Positions 48,336-62,191 of a stretch of 64,000 bases of DNA are shown one piece after another; position 1 is the first letter of the stretch; every line of letters begins with the position of its first letter. A program made the position numbers and the translations under genes. The notes below the pieces were generated by a model. That model did not search any database, was not told where the DNA came from, and saw nothing but the letters and a program-made list of their open reading frames with translations. Location: the NCBI GenBank assembly GCA_030248135.1, contig JASANC010004932.1, forward strand, positions 119,869-183,868, written 5' to 3'. Origin of the DNA: Theristus sp. LFF4_11. Lineage: Eukaryota; Nematoda; Chromadorea; Monhysterida; Xyalidae.

Positions 48336-51300
48336 CTGTGTGCGATTTCGCATTGCACTTTTAGAGCATCCAAAAGAGCATCCTCCTGATCCCCAAGAGC
48401 ACCAAATCATGAATTCATGTTCAGAACCGAGAATCGGCCGATCAAAACGCGCGACCTGCGTTTGGATTTCGTTTTCGAGGCGCTCGGCGAGTTGCTGGCG
48501 ACGTTGGTGACGTTGGACGAAACGATCGTGGCACAGCGACAGCTGCAGACGCACTGGGACGCTTACAGACGGTTGGTAGGGGAGGGGGCGGGTGCTGTGT
48601 GTGGTTCAGTTGAACGGCCTTCTCACATGTGAACCATCACAAGTGCAAAAAATGGCCGAAATTAAAAAAAGGCAGAAAGCGTAGCCTGAGCCTGATTAAA
48701 GTCGTTACCGGTCTGCCCAGCCTAGCATGATGTCTAATGTCAAGTTTATATAAAGACACATCGGAAAATCTGAGTTTTTAGAAAACCTTGTCTGCACGTT
48801 CGGGGGATCGAGCCCCGTCGAGGGGTGTATAGAGGCACAATGACAGAGAAAACTCGATGGGTGCCCTTCTCGACGGCGTTCTATACGCTGTTCTGGGTTA
48901 GCCCAGGCTAAAAAACATCACCAAAGATCAATGTTGGTTGGTTCGTTCGTTCATTGGCTGTTTTTTCATTGCAATCTTCAGCACCGTACGCGCCGTCCAT
49001 CACAATCCACGTAAATTCGACATTGACATGACCGAACTGAGACCGTTTGAAGTTGTCCTAGAGCGGATCGAGTTACAACTGCTCCGTGGATACATTTTCC
49101 AAGTGCGCTGACGATTTTTTGTGGAGTTTTGCGGAGCTGCTTCGATTGCTTGTCACTGTGTGAATCGAAATATCAGTCAAACCATCTATCGGTTTGGTTC
49201 GGTTGTCGTCGGGTTTTTCTTTAGGGCGTGAAACTTGTGCCTCCTGTCTTCCTGAAACGATAATAGTATTCTGACAAGAACCGTGGAAAGAAGCAGAGTA
49301 AAAAGAATTTTGGGTGGCGACTGACGACAAGTTTTTTTATTTCGTTGTTTCACTGCACGAATATCGGTCGGTTTTTGGTGAGCTGATTTGCCCTTCATGC
49401 ATTGGTCGGTATTTTTGGCGGAAACACCTCGCAACTTCAGTTGGCCTTCTGTGCGCATTACTTGGTAATTTTGTGTCCTAGTATCAAAATAAAACTGATT
49501 TATCTGTTCAATCGATGCGCCTGAGTTGTGTCGTTGTGTAAGAAATTGCATTGGATCTTGGTTGGAAATCAAAATCAAGTTTTTTTCGTTGTTTCAGAAT
49601 TGTGCCGAGCAACCGTTCGACACTCCGTGCAGCGCAAACGAGCAGCAAGTGCTGAATGTCAGGGGCAACGCACAGCTGTACGAAATGTTCCTGGTGGCCG
49701 TCAAGTCGATTGTCGCCGCGTGGGAGCAGAGGGCTGGTATGATGGGTGAAGGGGGGTGGTAGTATAATTCAATTAATTGTTTTAATATGAATCAAATTGA
49801 ATCTCAACCACCCATCCACGATCATCCACGCCATCCACCGCGGCACGCTCACTGCTGTTCACGCCGTGTCAGTTCCTCTGGAACAACTGTCCGCAGATCG
49901 CGAAGGTGATCGAGCTGAAAGCCTATCAATCGATCGACGCACAGCGGCGGCAGCAGATCCAGCAAATCATCGGCACCCTACAGCGGTATGCTGGTAGATT
50001 TTGTGGTTTCGTTTGTGTTCGTTCGTTGTCCTTCCTTCCCGTTTGCACATGTCAGTGCCGAAGCAGCGGTGGTTTGGTGTGCGAGTAAATTGTTGCTGAG
50101 AGCGTCTCGGTGGGCCAGTGGTGTCCGTGCCATAGTCTATGAGCCCCCGCACGTTTTCGGTGGCATTCGCACTCGGCTGCTACAAAAGTTATGCAGCAAA
50201 CTTGGAAGAAATAGTTGTGGTTTTTTAAAATTCAAAACAGTGATTTCTGTTGTTTGTGACTGATATGTTGCGGTAATGTTGATGGGTTCGTTGTGATTGG
50301 TTTATATTTCCCATATGACCACCGCATGGTGGTGGTGGTCTGAAGAGAAAGTTTTGTGCAAATAAAGAAGATTTACAGGTCTTCTTTGGACTGTACTTGT
50401 ACCGTAAAAAACTTGCCAAAAACTTTCATCGCACACGACACGCGTGCATCTTCATCTTGCAGTGACACACAAAGCGCCGTGGTGCGTGTCAGCCAATGGA
50501 CGGTGGAGATGAACGAGGCGCTTGCGCACTGGCCGCAGTCGGACGTCGATCGAGAGCTGGAGCGACGCAGCAAGCTGTTCCTTCGCGTCTGCTGCGTTTC
50601 TTTTTATTATTGACAGTTTTCTGTTGTTATTTAGCAAAAAGGACATCTGCGCTCACGTTCATCTATGCAGTTGATCGAGCTGTTCTTCATAACGAGCATT
50701 ATTTGATTGAAAAATTCTCTCAGTTTATCTCTCCAAGAATTTGCTTTTGTTAGGGTCTTCACAACGCACAGTCGATCCAACGTTGCATTTGTACGACGTT
50801 GGGCGGTCTGCTGTTGATGGCGAAGACAGACGCCACTGTGAAACTGTCGAAAAGTGTTGCGCTGTATCTGTTTCGATTGACTGAATTGTTGAAGGTTGGT
50901 GGGCAGTGAGACTGTTAAAGTGCTCGGTAGTTAGTTCTGGGATTTTGCTTTTCAAGGTTTTCGGATTTCTTTTCTGCTTCAAAAAATAATGCACTGTCTA
51001 TTATGGCGTGTCGAGTGGGTAGGAGGACAGCCAACCCGTCAATCAAATTGTTCCGAAGCCCATCAGCAATGTCAAACACGGATAGTTCAGAATTCAGAGT
51101 GGCTAGCTGCAGCCGCGAGACGCAACGACCACTTCTGACTTCACCAGATCAAGCATAGGCGCAAAAACAGATGGATTGTCCATTTGAGTTTCCCGACAAA
51201 GCTCACAACGTCAAATCGCAAGTCGACTGTTTCGTTCTCAGGCGATCGAGCGAACATTCGCCGACCACTGGGCGGCCGTTGCAGACTCGTGTTTGCAGCT

Positions 51301-54300
51301 GCAGCAGCGCTACGCGAGTCGTCTGCTGCGACTGACGACGTCGGCGAAGGAGATGCTGAGGGTGGCTGAGAAGGCGTCCGTTGGCGCCGTCGGTGCGTAC
51401 ACGGCTGACGACCGTGTCGATGGACTGTCAGGGCTGGTCGCCGCCGAACAGACGCTCAGCACTGGCCCGAGTAGGGGGGATGTGGGTGCTAGTGGAGCTG
51501 CAATAGGGATCTGACTGTACCTTAAGTGGATCACACAAGCGCATAGTATTTACAATTAAACCTCCTTTTTAAAACAACGTTTGACTGTATCTATGATCAG
51601 TATATCAAGCTCTTCAGTTTCTTCTTTTCATTCAGTGACCAGCACCCGTTTGGCGGCAGCGCGGTGCTCGCTTGAAATCGGTGCTATCAAGGTTTGCCTT
51701 CCGTTTTTTTATTTAGTTGTTTCTATCCGCCAGCTTTCTGCGTGTTGCATGCAAAATCGATGGAAAGACTGACAGTCTGGGAATCTGATTTTTTTCGATC
51801 AATCACCACACTTCATTCGCACAGAACCGGAACAGAACACTTTAACACAAAGCTCACTAACACCTAAAAAATCCGCACACCTAAAAATTTACTCATACAC
51901 CTAGAATTGTACAGCCAGGTCAGGTGGACGTCAACACCTCAGTCTTTTTCACTAAAAACGCCTGTTTCCAAGTGGTGCTCATATCACCAGAAATCGCTGC
52001 GCCCGCACGAGGCTGACGTGATCGCGGCCAGTTTCGACCGAGTTCGCCTGTTCAGCGACTTTGCTGAGCTGCTGCACACGGCCACTGACTGCTCGTTCCT
52101 GACGTGGCAGACCGAGTTGATCCGGGTCTACTTTGAGTCGGCCTTGCTCGAGCCCGCTTTTGAGCCGTCCCGATTGCTGGTGAGTGCCTGGTGGGCGTAT
52201 TGTTTTGTTTGCAGTTATTTTTGTTTGTTAATAATCAGAAATGCATACGCTTTGTACAAAACACGGACGCGACGCGCATTCTCATTCTCATTCTGCTGCA
52301 GTTATTCTTCGACGCACTGACCGACTGTGCCGTCCACTGCGCTGGCGCCAGACATCTGCCGTCGGACGAGCACGGTGGCGAGCTGTTTGAACACGAAATC
52401 GTGCACTTGTTCCAGAGTGTCCGTTTAGCTTCACACCGTTATTCGTTGTTGATTTTGCGAACGAACAACAACATTTTTCTCGTCGTTTTCCAGACCTTCC
52501 TCGACAAGATCTGTGACGCGATTGAGACATCGCTGCGTCTCCAGACGCATTTGCATCTGCAAACGAACCGGGTGAACCCGTTGAAGTCGACTGACGAGCA
52601 AGAGGCATCAGCCGTGGCCGATGGTCGCATGGTTGAGTTGTTCAAATTGCCGCCACTGATGTTGCGACGCAGTGCTATTGATATAAAACGTTGGTGGTGG
52701 AGAGAAATGGGAGGGGCTGAGTGGTGACTTGGTGATATGGACCGTATCTGACGGCCTGACTGTGAAATTCAATCCATAATTCAGTCCTTATTATCAGACT
52801 TTGCGGCGATGGTCATGCCAATTGCCATTGCCAGCAGTGTTTTTTTTTTAGTAAAGTACGGTCTCTTTTCATCACATATTCCGAGTTTCATTATCGTGCA
52901 AACCAATCGCGTGTGTTTTACATTGAGCGTGTACCAGAAAAAATGAGTTACTACAGAATGGTTTTTCTGCTCAGGTCACGTTGAGCGATATCTGGAGCGC
53001 ACGTTCTACAATTTGACAACGGTGGCGTTGCACGATTGGAAAACGTATGCGAACATGAGACAGTTGGCCGGATGCCGCTTTGCTCTGGAGGTACGAACGC
53101 ACCGTGCAGCAAACGACCAGTGTCATTCTTTATCCAGCTATTATCAATTTTTTTAGGTTCTGCGACTGATTGCGTTTGCAGATGTTAAAGGAAGAAGTTT
53201 CAATATTTATGGGGGCAATTCAAAATAGCCTATGTGACCCGGCCCGGCCCTTAATGACAGAGAAAACTCGATGGGTACACTATCGACTGCTTTTGTACAA
53301 TTTTCTGGGTTAGCCCTTGCTAAACACCGCCTAAAATCTCCAACAACAACAACATTATGTCTCAAGGCCTATTCATTGTATTATTGTTCTTTGTTGGTGG
53401 AAAATTTATTCATTTTTTAGAAATCTGTTGGGTTCCATTATTTTATCCAGCTGATTGATGCCCATCTGCCTAGTCACACGCTCGATCAAGGCCTGGATCT
53501 ATTGGAAGTGATGCGCAAGATTCACATTTTCACCGAAAACTACACTTATAATCTGAACATGCAGGTCTGTTTTTTATTCTGTATCTGTTTGAATTGTCTG
53601 AAGTAGGGATGGAGCCGGTTCCGGTCCGGATTCCGGATTCCGGATTCCGGCGCCTAAAATTGGATCCGGATCCGGTCCGGATTCCGGCGCAATTTTGCCG
53701 GATCCGGCCGGAATGGCCGAGACCCGCGAATTAACCAGTTGATTCCTCCGTTTCGGAGCTGTTCAATGGTTTGACAAATTTGTTTTGGTGCTTTGTTGGT
53801 TTTGTTGTTGTGCATTTGACATGTGATCAGTGAGCGTTTCTTCAGTTTAGTGTTCTGTTCAATGGTAAATGGTTCACTGCTTTTTTCTTAAGTGATAAAC
53901 TTATGTGCAGCATTGTCCACTTTAAAAAAACGTGGCTGCCAGCTTTTGGCCGACGTTGTTGATGAACAATAGCAGGTTTTTTTTAATCAGCCATCTTCGT
54001 TGGTCATATTCAGTTAGCTGTCAAACAGTTGCTTTTTTGTGAGCCCCAGAACGCCAGCGATTTTAGCGACGTGCGTTACCGTGGGTGTGCGGGGGTGCCG
54101 TGATCCCCTAAAACCCGATAGACCCCCCCCCCAACGACGAATCCACGAGACGACGAATCCATTTCAATGATGTTGCCCGCCGTTTGCGCACTGAAGCAGC
54201 GCATCGAAAAAGTCGATGCGAGTGGCATTGGTACGACGAAAGAAACGCTGCTGACCAGCATCGACACACGCTTCCGTGCGCTTTTCCACAACGAATCCAA

Positions 54301-57300
54301 CATCATGACCACGTACGTTGATCCGCGATTCAAGAATACTGCAGTTGTCTTTGAAAATGAAGCGCGATTCGTTGTGAACTACTTCACATTGCAAAGAAAA
54401 TTTTGAAACGACCGGAGACGCCCACAAACTGCGACGATACATCCGAGATCGCGAATAACGACGATGACGAAAGTGAACGCGAGCCCGAACCAAAAAAGAA
54501 ATCGACTGGCCTCTACGGAGGCATCGAGTTTCACGCTGCGCGACCGCGCAACCCGTCAGGCGAATGCAGTCTCGAAGACGAACTGCGCGGCGAAATGAAT
54601 ATGTACGAGTCGGATGGTTTTATCGACGAACCGGACAAAAGTGATCTAATGCTAGACTTGTGGCGGCTGAACTCGTTTGCTGAGCTATAAGCTAATCAGT
54701 TTTTTGTTCTTTTGTGCCTGTTTGTCTTTTTTTTAGTTTTTTATATGGTCAATTTTTTGTGACAACCTTTTTTGCCGTTTTTTTCAATTCAGTGTTTCGT
54801 TGAGAAGTGCTCGAATCAACACAGCAAGTACATCAACACGTTGAGCGTCACGCACGCTGTCAACTCGATTCGAACGCACGGACTCGGCATCATGAACACA
54901 ACGGTTGGTAAAAGCAGTTATTAGCCTTTATTTTGGTCCCGAGACTGAATGCGCGCATAGACAGGTAAACAGTTTCATGCATGACGCGGCAATTCAAAAT
55001 TGGCATGATGGTCCGAATCGGTCACTTTGGCGATTTTGAATTGCCACATCAAGACTGAAACTAGTTTCAACGTCTGCACACGCAATGAGTCGCATAACCT
55101 AAAAAATGACAGTAACAGCTGTGCAAAACTTCGATTTCGACAGTGGTGTCAGTCATTTTGGATCTGCATGAGGTGAGGTGACACTGGAAACAAAATACGT
55201 TATTCTGTTGTCCAGGTGAACTACGTCTACAAGTTCCTGCGACAGAAGTTCTACATTTTCTCGCAGTTCCTGTACGATGATCAGATACGGTCGCAGCTCG
55301 TTAAGGACGCACGATACTTTCGCGACAACTTTGAACAGCTCGACGCCATGGTGAGCGTGTTTTGTTCTCAATCTGAATACGCACCGCACGCGCGTTTGAA
55401 GTGCTGTAACTGTGCTCAGTGTGTTGTTGGCATTTTCAACTGTTGATTCGGTGGAACTGGTTGAATCCATCCAACCAGAATCGGTCGTATTCTGATTCCA
55501 GTATCCGATCGCGCGTGCCGAGAAATTCAATCGAGACATTCGAAAACTCGGAGTCACACCGGATGATCTGACCTATCTGGATCAGTTTCGATCGTTGATC
55601 ACTCAGATTGGTTAGTCGGCGATTTTTTTCATGGATTGTCCTGTGATCAGCTTTAGAACCGATTATTTTTTATACAATTAGTTGATTTAAAAAATGTTTT
55701 TTTCGTTTTCCAGGCAACGCACTCGGCTTTGTCCGCTTGATTCGTGCCGGCGGCCTCGACTCGGTCGCGCAGGCAGTGCAGTTTGTGCCGGACTTGGATG
55801 ATATCGTGCCGTTTGAGGTAGTTCTCTGTTTTATGTCATCAATTTTTCAGGTTCTGTGACCCAATGCGTTCGCAGATGTAGAAAAGAGACTGGTTTCAAT
55901 CTTTATGTGGCAATTCAAAATCTATATTATTAAATTTACAAAGTGTCTGTCTGTGCGTGGCACTTTTTTTCAATTTGAATTGGCGCCCATTTTTGCTACT
56001 TAAGAAAAATCCATTTCAATTTCCTTAACCTATTTTTTTATTAATGCCAGGGCCAGTTGAGATTATTTTCTCAAAACGTCGACGTCGCTCTTCATAGCTG
56101 GAGTCATCATGATACTCTTTGGTCAACAGAGACAGTTCAGCGCAGCATAGGCAAATGGAAGCGTGACTGATCAAAACTTGATGATCGACTGGGAAAGATG
56201 TAACAAAACCGTCTTTGAAAAAAAAGTGAACTTTTTTGTTTTTAAAAATCGGGTTGCAAAACGCACATCGACATCGGCATTGCAAGTTGCACTTTGGACT
56301 CAAAACAAGTAAATTTCATTGAAATTGATACTCCATGTTTCATTTTCAAATTGATACTCCATGGTTATGAGCGATAATTTCAACGTAACGCACGATGGGC
56401 AACTGGCAATTGTTACTGCTCAAAACTTGACGAGCGACTGCGAAAGATGTAACAAAACCGTCTCTGAAAAAAGTTAGTTTTTTAATTGGGTCGAAATGGT
56501 ATTTACCATTCATTTTCACTTTGCAAAATGGAGTAAACGGGTAAAAAGAAGCAATGACTGCAAAACAAAATTAAAACGTCACTTTTTTGTTTCTTCTATT
56601 CATTTTCACTTCAGAAAAAAGGCTTGGCTTATGTTAGGGTAACCGGGTAAAAGAAGCATTAGCTTTTTAAAACGGGTATTTTTTAATGAAAAAAACGTTA
56701 ATTTTTATGTTTTTTATTCAATCTTACTTAACTTACAAAAAGGCTTGACTTAGGTTAGGGTGAACGGGTAAAAATAGCAAAATCATAAACTTCGCATTTT
56801 CACTTTGCAAAAAAGGCTTGGCTTAGGTAAACGGGTAAAAGAAGCATTAGCTTTTTAAAACGGGTAATTGAAAAAAACGTTAATTTTTATGTTTTTATTC
56901 AAGCTTACTTCACATACAAATAGGCTTGACTTAGGTTAGGGTGAACGGGGAAAAATAGCAAAGTCATAAACTTAGCATTTTCACTTTACAAAAAAGACTT
57001 GGCTTAGGTAAACGGGTAAAAGAAGCATTAGCTTTTTAAAACGGGTAATTGAAAAAACGTTAATTTTTATGTTTTTATTCAAGCTTCCTTCACATACAAA
57101 TAGGCTTGACTTAGGTTAGGGTGAACGGGGAAAAATAGCAAAGTCATAAACTTAGCATTTTCACTTTACAAAAAAAGACTTGGCTTAGGTAAACGGGTAA
57201 AAAAGCAGTAGCTTTTTAAAACGGATAAATTAAAAAAGTTAGTTTTTATATTTTTTATTCAATTTTACTTTACTTACAAAAAGGCTTGCCTTCGGTTAGG

Positions 57301-59666
57301 GTAAACGGGTAAAAATAGCAAAATCACAAACTTCGCTTTTTTTAGTTATTTAAATACATTAAAAATATTGTATTGTAGGCGACTTCACGGCAGCACAAGG
57401 TAATTTTTTTTCAGAGTTATTATTCAGTAAACGTTACTGTTTTTTTTCTTTCTAAGTAAATGCCACTTCACCAAAAAGGCTTGGCATAGATTAAGCCACA
57501 CACGCTCGGGTCAATTGGCTAGTAGTCTAAGCGACTCGGCTGTATTTAGGCGATTTGGATCACTAGCAATTTTGAATTCCCGCGTCATGCATGAAACTGT
57601 TTACCTGTCTCAGCGCGTACTGAGTCTCGGGAATACTCAAAATCGCGGTGACACATTTTGAGCCGGACTGCCGAACAAAGGTGCAGATCGGGGAAAAATA
57701 GTAATACAATCAAGGGTGTTTTGATGATGACTGGGTTCACATTGAATTCACTGTGTGCCGATTGCCGGGCATCGGTGCGCCATGTCAGACATCGGGCAAA
57801 ACGAAAAAAATTGCGAACTTTCTGATAAATGTCGTCAGGGTCTCTGTAAAGCGGCTGGTATGAGCGAGCCGACGGTTGAGGCGGCGAAGAACTTTGACGA
57901 AACATTACACACTTTAATTGATCATTTTGGCGAGGGCGCTGAATACTTCAAGGTTGGTGCGTGCGATTGAAAATGAAGTTCAAATTTGTGAAGCAGTTGT
58001 GACTGTGAGGGTCTTCAAAGGAGAAAATGCTCTGTGCACGGTGCTGCTAAGTGGGAAAGTTTTGTTGTCACTTGTACGCCCGCCTGACGCTTCAGTGCTG
58101 AAATGCTGAAATCACCAGACAATAAGCTTGACGTTGTTTTTCATATTTTTAGCTGCTTGTGGACGTGTTCGCCGGTGAATTTCGCAATTTCGAAAAATAC
58201 GCGCATCTGAAGAATTTCTACATGATCGTGCCGCCACTGGTTGGTGCTCTCGTTGTAGAACCAACTGTAACTGGAGAATCCAGAAACATGTAGAGTCAAC
58301 CAAGTTACGTGGAAAAAAAGAGTTCAGATGAAACCAAAACAGTTCAAATAACCGAAGAAAACCGTTGTGTCAGGTCGTGAATTTCGTCGACCACATCATG
58401 GCCTGCAAGGATCGCATCGGCAAACGCGCGCTGGTCGGCGAGGCGTGCTTCAGCGACGACGGATTCGCGATGGGTTGGTGTTAAGGTGGTCAAACGCTAA
58501 ACGCGAAATCACCATTTAGTAATTTGTCCGTACGCACAGACGTCGTTCTAAATGCCGTGTGCAATCTAACCTAATGCATTAACATAGAACACATGACACG
58601 ATTGCTGAATCGCGTGGGCATGTTTTTTTAAGTGTCCTATTTTAAATGTGTCCTCATCAAAGTTGCAGCGAGTTCCGCCCGTGCTGGGGAAACTGAATAC
58701 GATACCCACTGAGTTTCAATGATCTTTACAGTCCACAGTTTTTGAAATTTTGACCTTTTTGTTGTGTTTTTAGGTGTGATGTTGCCAATGGTTTTGTTTT
58801 TTTGACTGAACAAATTGCTGAACCACGAATCTTTGTTTGCAAATTGCTTATTTATAAATCCTTCACTCATTTTTTTTCAATGGATATAACCGCATGTTTT
58901 CACCTCACCGCATTTCCAGGCGTGGCGTATATCCTGAAGCTGTTGGATCAGAATGAATCGTTTGATTCCCTACACTGGTTCATGTCGGTCGACAGAAAAT
59001 GCAAACAGGAGCGGGTAAAAAAACGGCTTCAAATTTCACAATTTTTACAACAACAGAGCTGATTGGTTGCGCTTGGATATGGCCAAGCAATCGGCAATTT
59101 TCGGCGCGCGCTTTCGCAGACTCATGCCACTGATTTTTTCACGTTTTTAACAGGACAAAATCGAATCAGATGAAAAAGAGATGAAGGAGTCGTCAAACAA
59201 GAAACAAATGAAACAGCAGACGGAAAAGTTCACGCAGGCGATGGCCTTGAAAATCAGCAGGCTAAAACTGTATCAAAAGGTAAAAACCACTGGGTGGGAC
59301 TAAAAAAGAAGCGTTTCTTTTCTGTAATTGTAGTTGGATGTCTCATGTTGATGCTTCTGAATTCGTCACTTTTCTGGGATTCTCATGTTCGCTTATGTTT
59401 GGGCGTCTGAATTCGTTTCGTTTTTCTTTCAAGGAAATGCAAATGGTGTCCTGGGCGATGCGCTCAGCGCGCTCGTTCTTTCGAACTGATTTGGATCGTG
59501 AGCTGATACCGAAAGAGAAGGATTCAAGTGAGTTTTTGTTTTTCTTTCTATTCGTTTCACCATTTTTTGTTTCGATTTTCATTTTTTTGCTTCAGGTGAG
59601 ACAGCGAGCGTGAAAAGTGCGCCAGCAACCAGCAGCACACCGGTGCCTTCCCTAGCGACACTGTGA
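47089..59666 (+). CDS. WASH complex subunit 4 (SWIP)
   Basis: Large helical subunit of the WASH complex, which drives Arp2/3 actin branching on endosomes for retrieval sorting. About 27 exons: 47089-47122, 47302-47649, 48015-48231, 48425-48571, 48982-49102, 49598-49736, about 49844-49985, 50463-50586, 50754-50894, 51242-51470, 51636-51691, 51991-52179, 52302-52418, 52494-52689, 52975-53090, 53421-53564, 54793-54903, 55216-55350, 55502-55610, 55714-55817, 57839-57952, 58153-58239, 58374-58473, 58920-59014, 59154-59279, 59434-59527, 59596-59666; about 1201 aa (human 1173). Strongest matches: [75 protein letters not shown]. Exon 1 ([11 protein letters not shown]) is a phase-consistent guess. The exon 6-7 junction has no usable AG. 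Introns are full of repeats. Confidence 0.93.
48243..48335. repeat. (TTG)n microsatellite, about 31 units
   Basis: Uninterrupted TTG/GTT triplets 11 bases after the WASHC4 exon 3 donor (AC|GTTTCT). If this donor were skipped, the frame would encode more than 30 leucines and then stop, so the repeat is taken as intronic. Confidence 0.9.
48830..48905. repeat. Interspersed repeat shared with 53250-53325
   Basis: Both sites carry AATGACAGAGAAAACTCGAT followed by GGGT and, about 40 bases on, TTCTGGGTTAGCCC. The 48.8-kb copy is preceded by GGATCGAGCCCCG, which recalls a tRNA B box, but no tRNA fold was found. Both are in WASHC4 introns. Confidence 0.5.
53157..53232. mobile_element. Fragment of the GCGACTCAATG inverted-repeat family
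   Basis: GGTTCTGCGACTGATTGCGT, GCAGATGT and GGCAATTCAAAATAG match in order the complement of the fuller copy at 54920-55105. WASHC4 intron. Confidence 0.5.
53608..53716. repeat. TCCGGA-rich simple repeat
   Basis: A run of overlapping GGATTCCGG, GGTTCCGG and GGATCCGG motifs in a WASHC4 intron, about 450 bp upstream of the hAT transposase relic. It may be part of the same inserted DNA. Confidence 0.5.
54167..54690 (+). pseudogene. hAT-type transposase C-terminal relic
   Basis: The first frame (54167-54406) reads like the segment before a hAT dimerisation domain: [20 protein letters not shown] and YVDPRFKN, the last close to the family DPRFK motif. A frameshift near 54395-54410 moves the reading to a second frame (54403-54690) with an acidic stretch and an ending [11 protein letters not shown], similar to the hAT LxWW end. 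It lies inside the 1.2-kb WASHC4 intron between [11 protein letters not shown] and CFVEKCSNQ, so it is a dead insertion spliced out with the intron. No N-terminal half or zinc finger is visible. Confidence 0.6.
54920..55105. mobile_element. Best-preserved copy of the GCGACTCAATG inverted-repeat family
   Basis: GTTTCATGCATGACGCGGCAA at left pairs loosely with an inverted TTGCCACATCAAGACTGAAAC unit, and GATTTTGAATTGCC with GGCAATTCAAAATTGG. The right end is GCAATGAGTCGCATAACC. WASHC4 intron; non-coding. Confidence 0.6.
55853..55935. mobile_element. Fragment of the GCGACTCAATG inverted-repeat family
   Basis: TTCTGTGACCCAATGCGT, GCAGATGT and GTGGCAATTCAAAATC follow one another as in the 53157 copy. 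WASHC4 intron between exons 20 and 21. Confidence 0.5.
56600..57340. repeat. Tandem array of about 180-bp units in a WASHC4 intron
   Basis: The landmark AGGCTTGACTTAGGTTAGGG (last copy AGGCTTGCCTTCGG) starts at 56741, 56922, 57102 and 57282: periods of 181, 180 and 180 bp. Other fixed phrases in each unit are AACGGGTAAAA, AAGCATTAGCTTTTTAAAAC and TTTTTATGTTTTTATTCAA. About four units, the two middle ones nearly identical. Confidence 0.85.
57535..57660. mobile_element. Partial copy of the GCGACTCAATG inverted-repeat family
   Basis: GCAATTTTGAATTCCCGCGTC, ATGCATGAAACTGTTTACC and GTCTCGGGAATACTCAAAATCG resemble 54920-55060. WASHC4 intron 20. Confidence 0.5.
58490..58625. mobile_element. Partial relative of the 27418-28012 element
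   Basis: Shares CGCTAAACGCG, GTCCGTACGCAC and ACGTCGTTCTAAATGC with that element. In the WASHC4 intron after exon 23. Truncated, non-coding. Confidence 0.5.
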
Positions 59667-60345
59667 TTTTGTCTTGATATCTTAGTTTTTTCGATGTTTG
59701 AAAAAGATTCCTTTGTGATATTTGTGAACTTTTTATGTATGTTGGGAATCGGAATGACTTGGGTATTGATACAGGTTTATTGCAGATTGTAATCCATTGT
59801 AATCCATTGCTGAAATTTGATTCGCCTCATCAGAACATGTGTATTATTAGATGTACTCGAACATGGCGGACTCAAAACTAAATTAAACAAAACGAACAAA
59901 TTTATGTCATTTGTTTCAGAAACATCCGCGGGTGCACATCCACCATGATTTTAGATCAGTCAATCCAGTCACGAGTAAAAATGTGCAGGTGGCCGAAAAG
60001 TCCTTAGACAGTTTCAATTGTATTTTTCTCCTGTCAATCTTTAAACGTTTGTAATCAAATATGGTACACTTGAACTGGAGACTAGGAAGATCTGCTAGAG
60101 GTTAATGTGGCACATCCGGACGCGTGCGACAACGAGACGATAGATCAGTCTTAAAAATCATTTTATCGCACGATTGGGCAAGCCGTCCGATACGACCAAT
60201 CGCCAGCACACGTACGTGTGCAGAAAAAATGTTCAGAAGTATTTTATGCATTATTACGCACAGTAACATCAATAATATCTGCAATAACTAATGTTGTGTA
60301 CAGTTTGTATGTCTCAACAATCTCAGTAATTGTGTTATCATGACG
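59667..60345. other. Convergent 3' spacer between WASHC4 and the SH2 kinase
   Basis: 679 bases, AT-rich, with no element recognised. Both transcripts end here. Confidence 0.45.

Positions 60346-62191
<1,846 letters not shown>

Noticed and set aside
48131..48373. Poly-Gln (minus) and poly-Leu or poly-Val (plus) frames over the TTG repeat
   Set aside because: They arise from the microsatellite. WASHC4 homology and splice phase place the repeat in an intron.
48795..48830. tRNA gene suggested by a GATCGAGCCCC motif
   Set aside because: No acceptor stem, D arm or anticodon arm can be folded around it.
49186..49578. 130-codon minus-strand frame
   Set aside because: Located wholly in a WASHC4 intron, with no recognisable domain or splice structure.
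56600..57340. Telomeric repeat (TTAGGG) array
   Set aside because: TTAGGG appears once per 180-bp unit, not in tandem; this is a satellite-like repeat and not a telomere.
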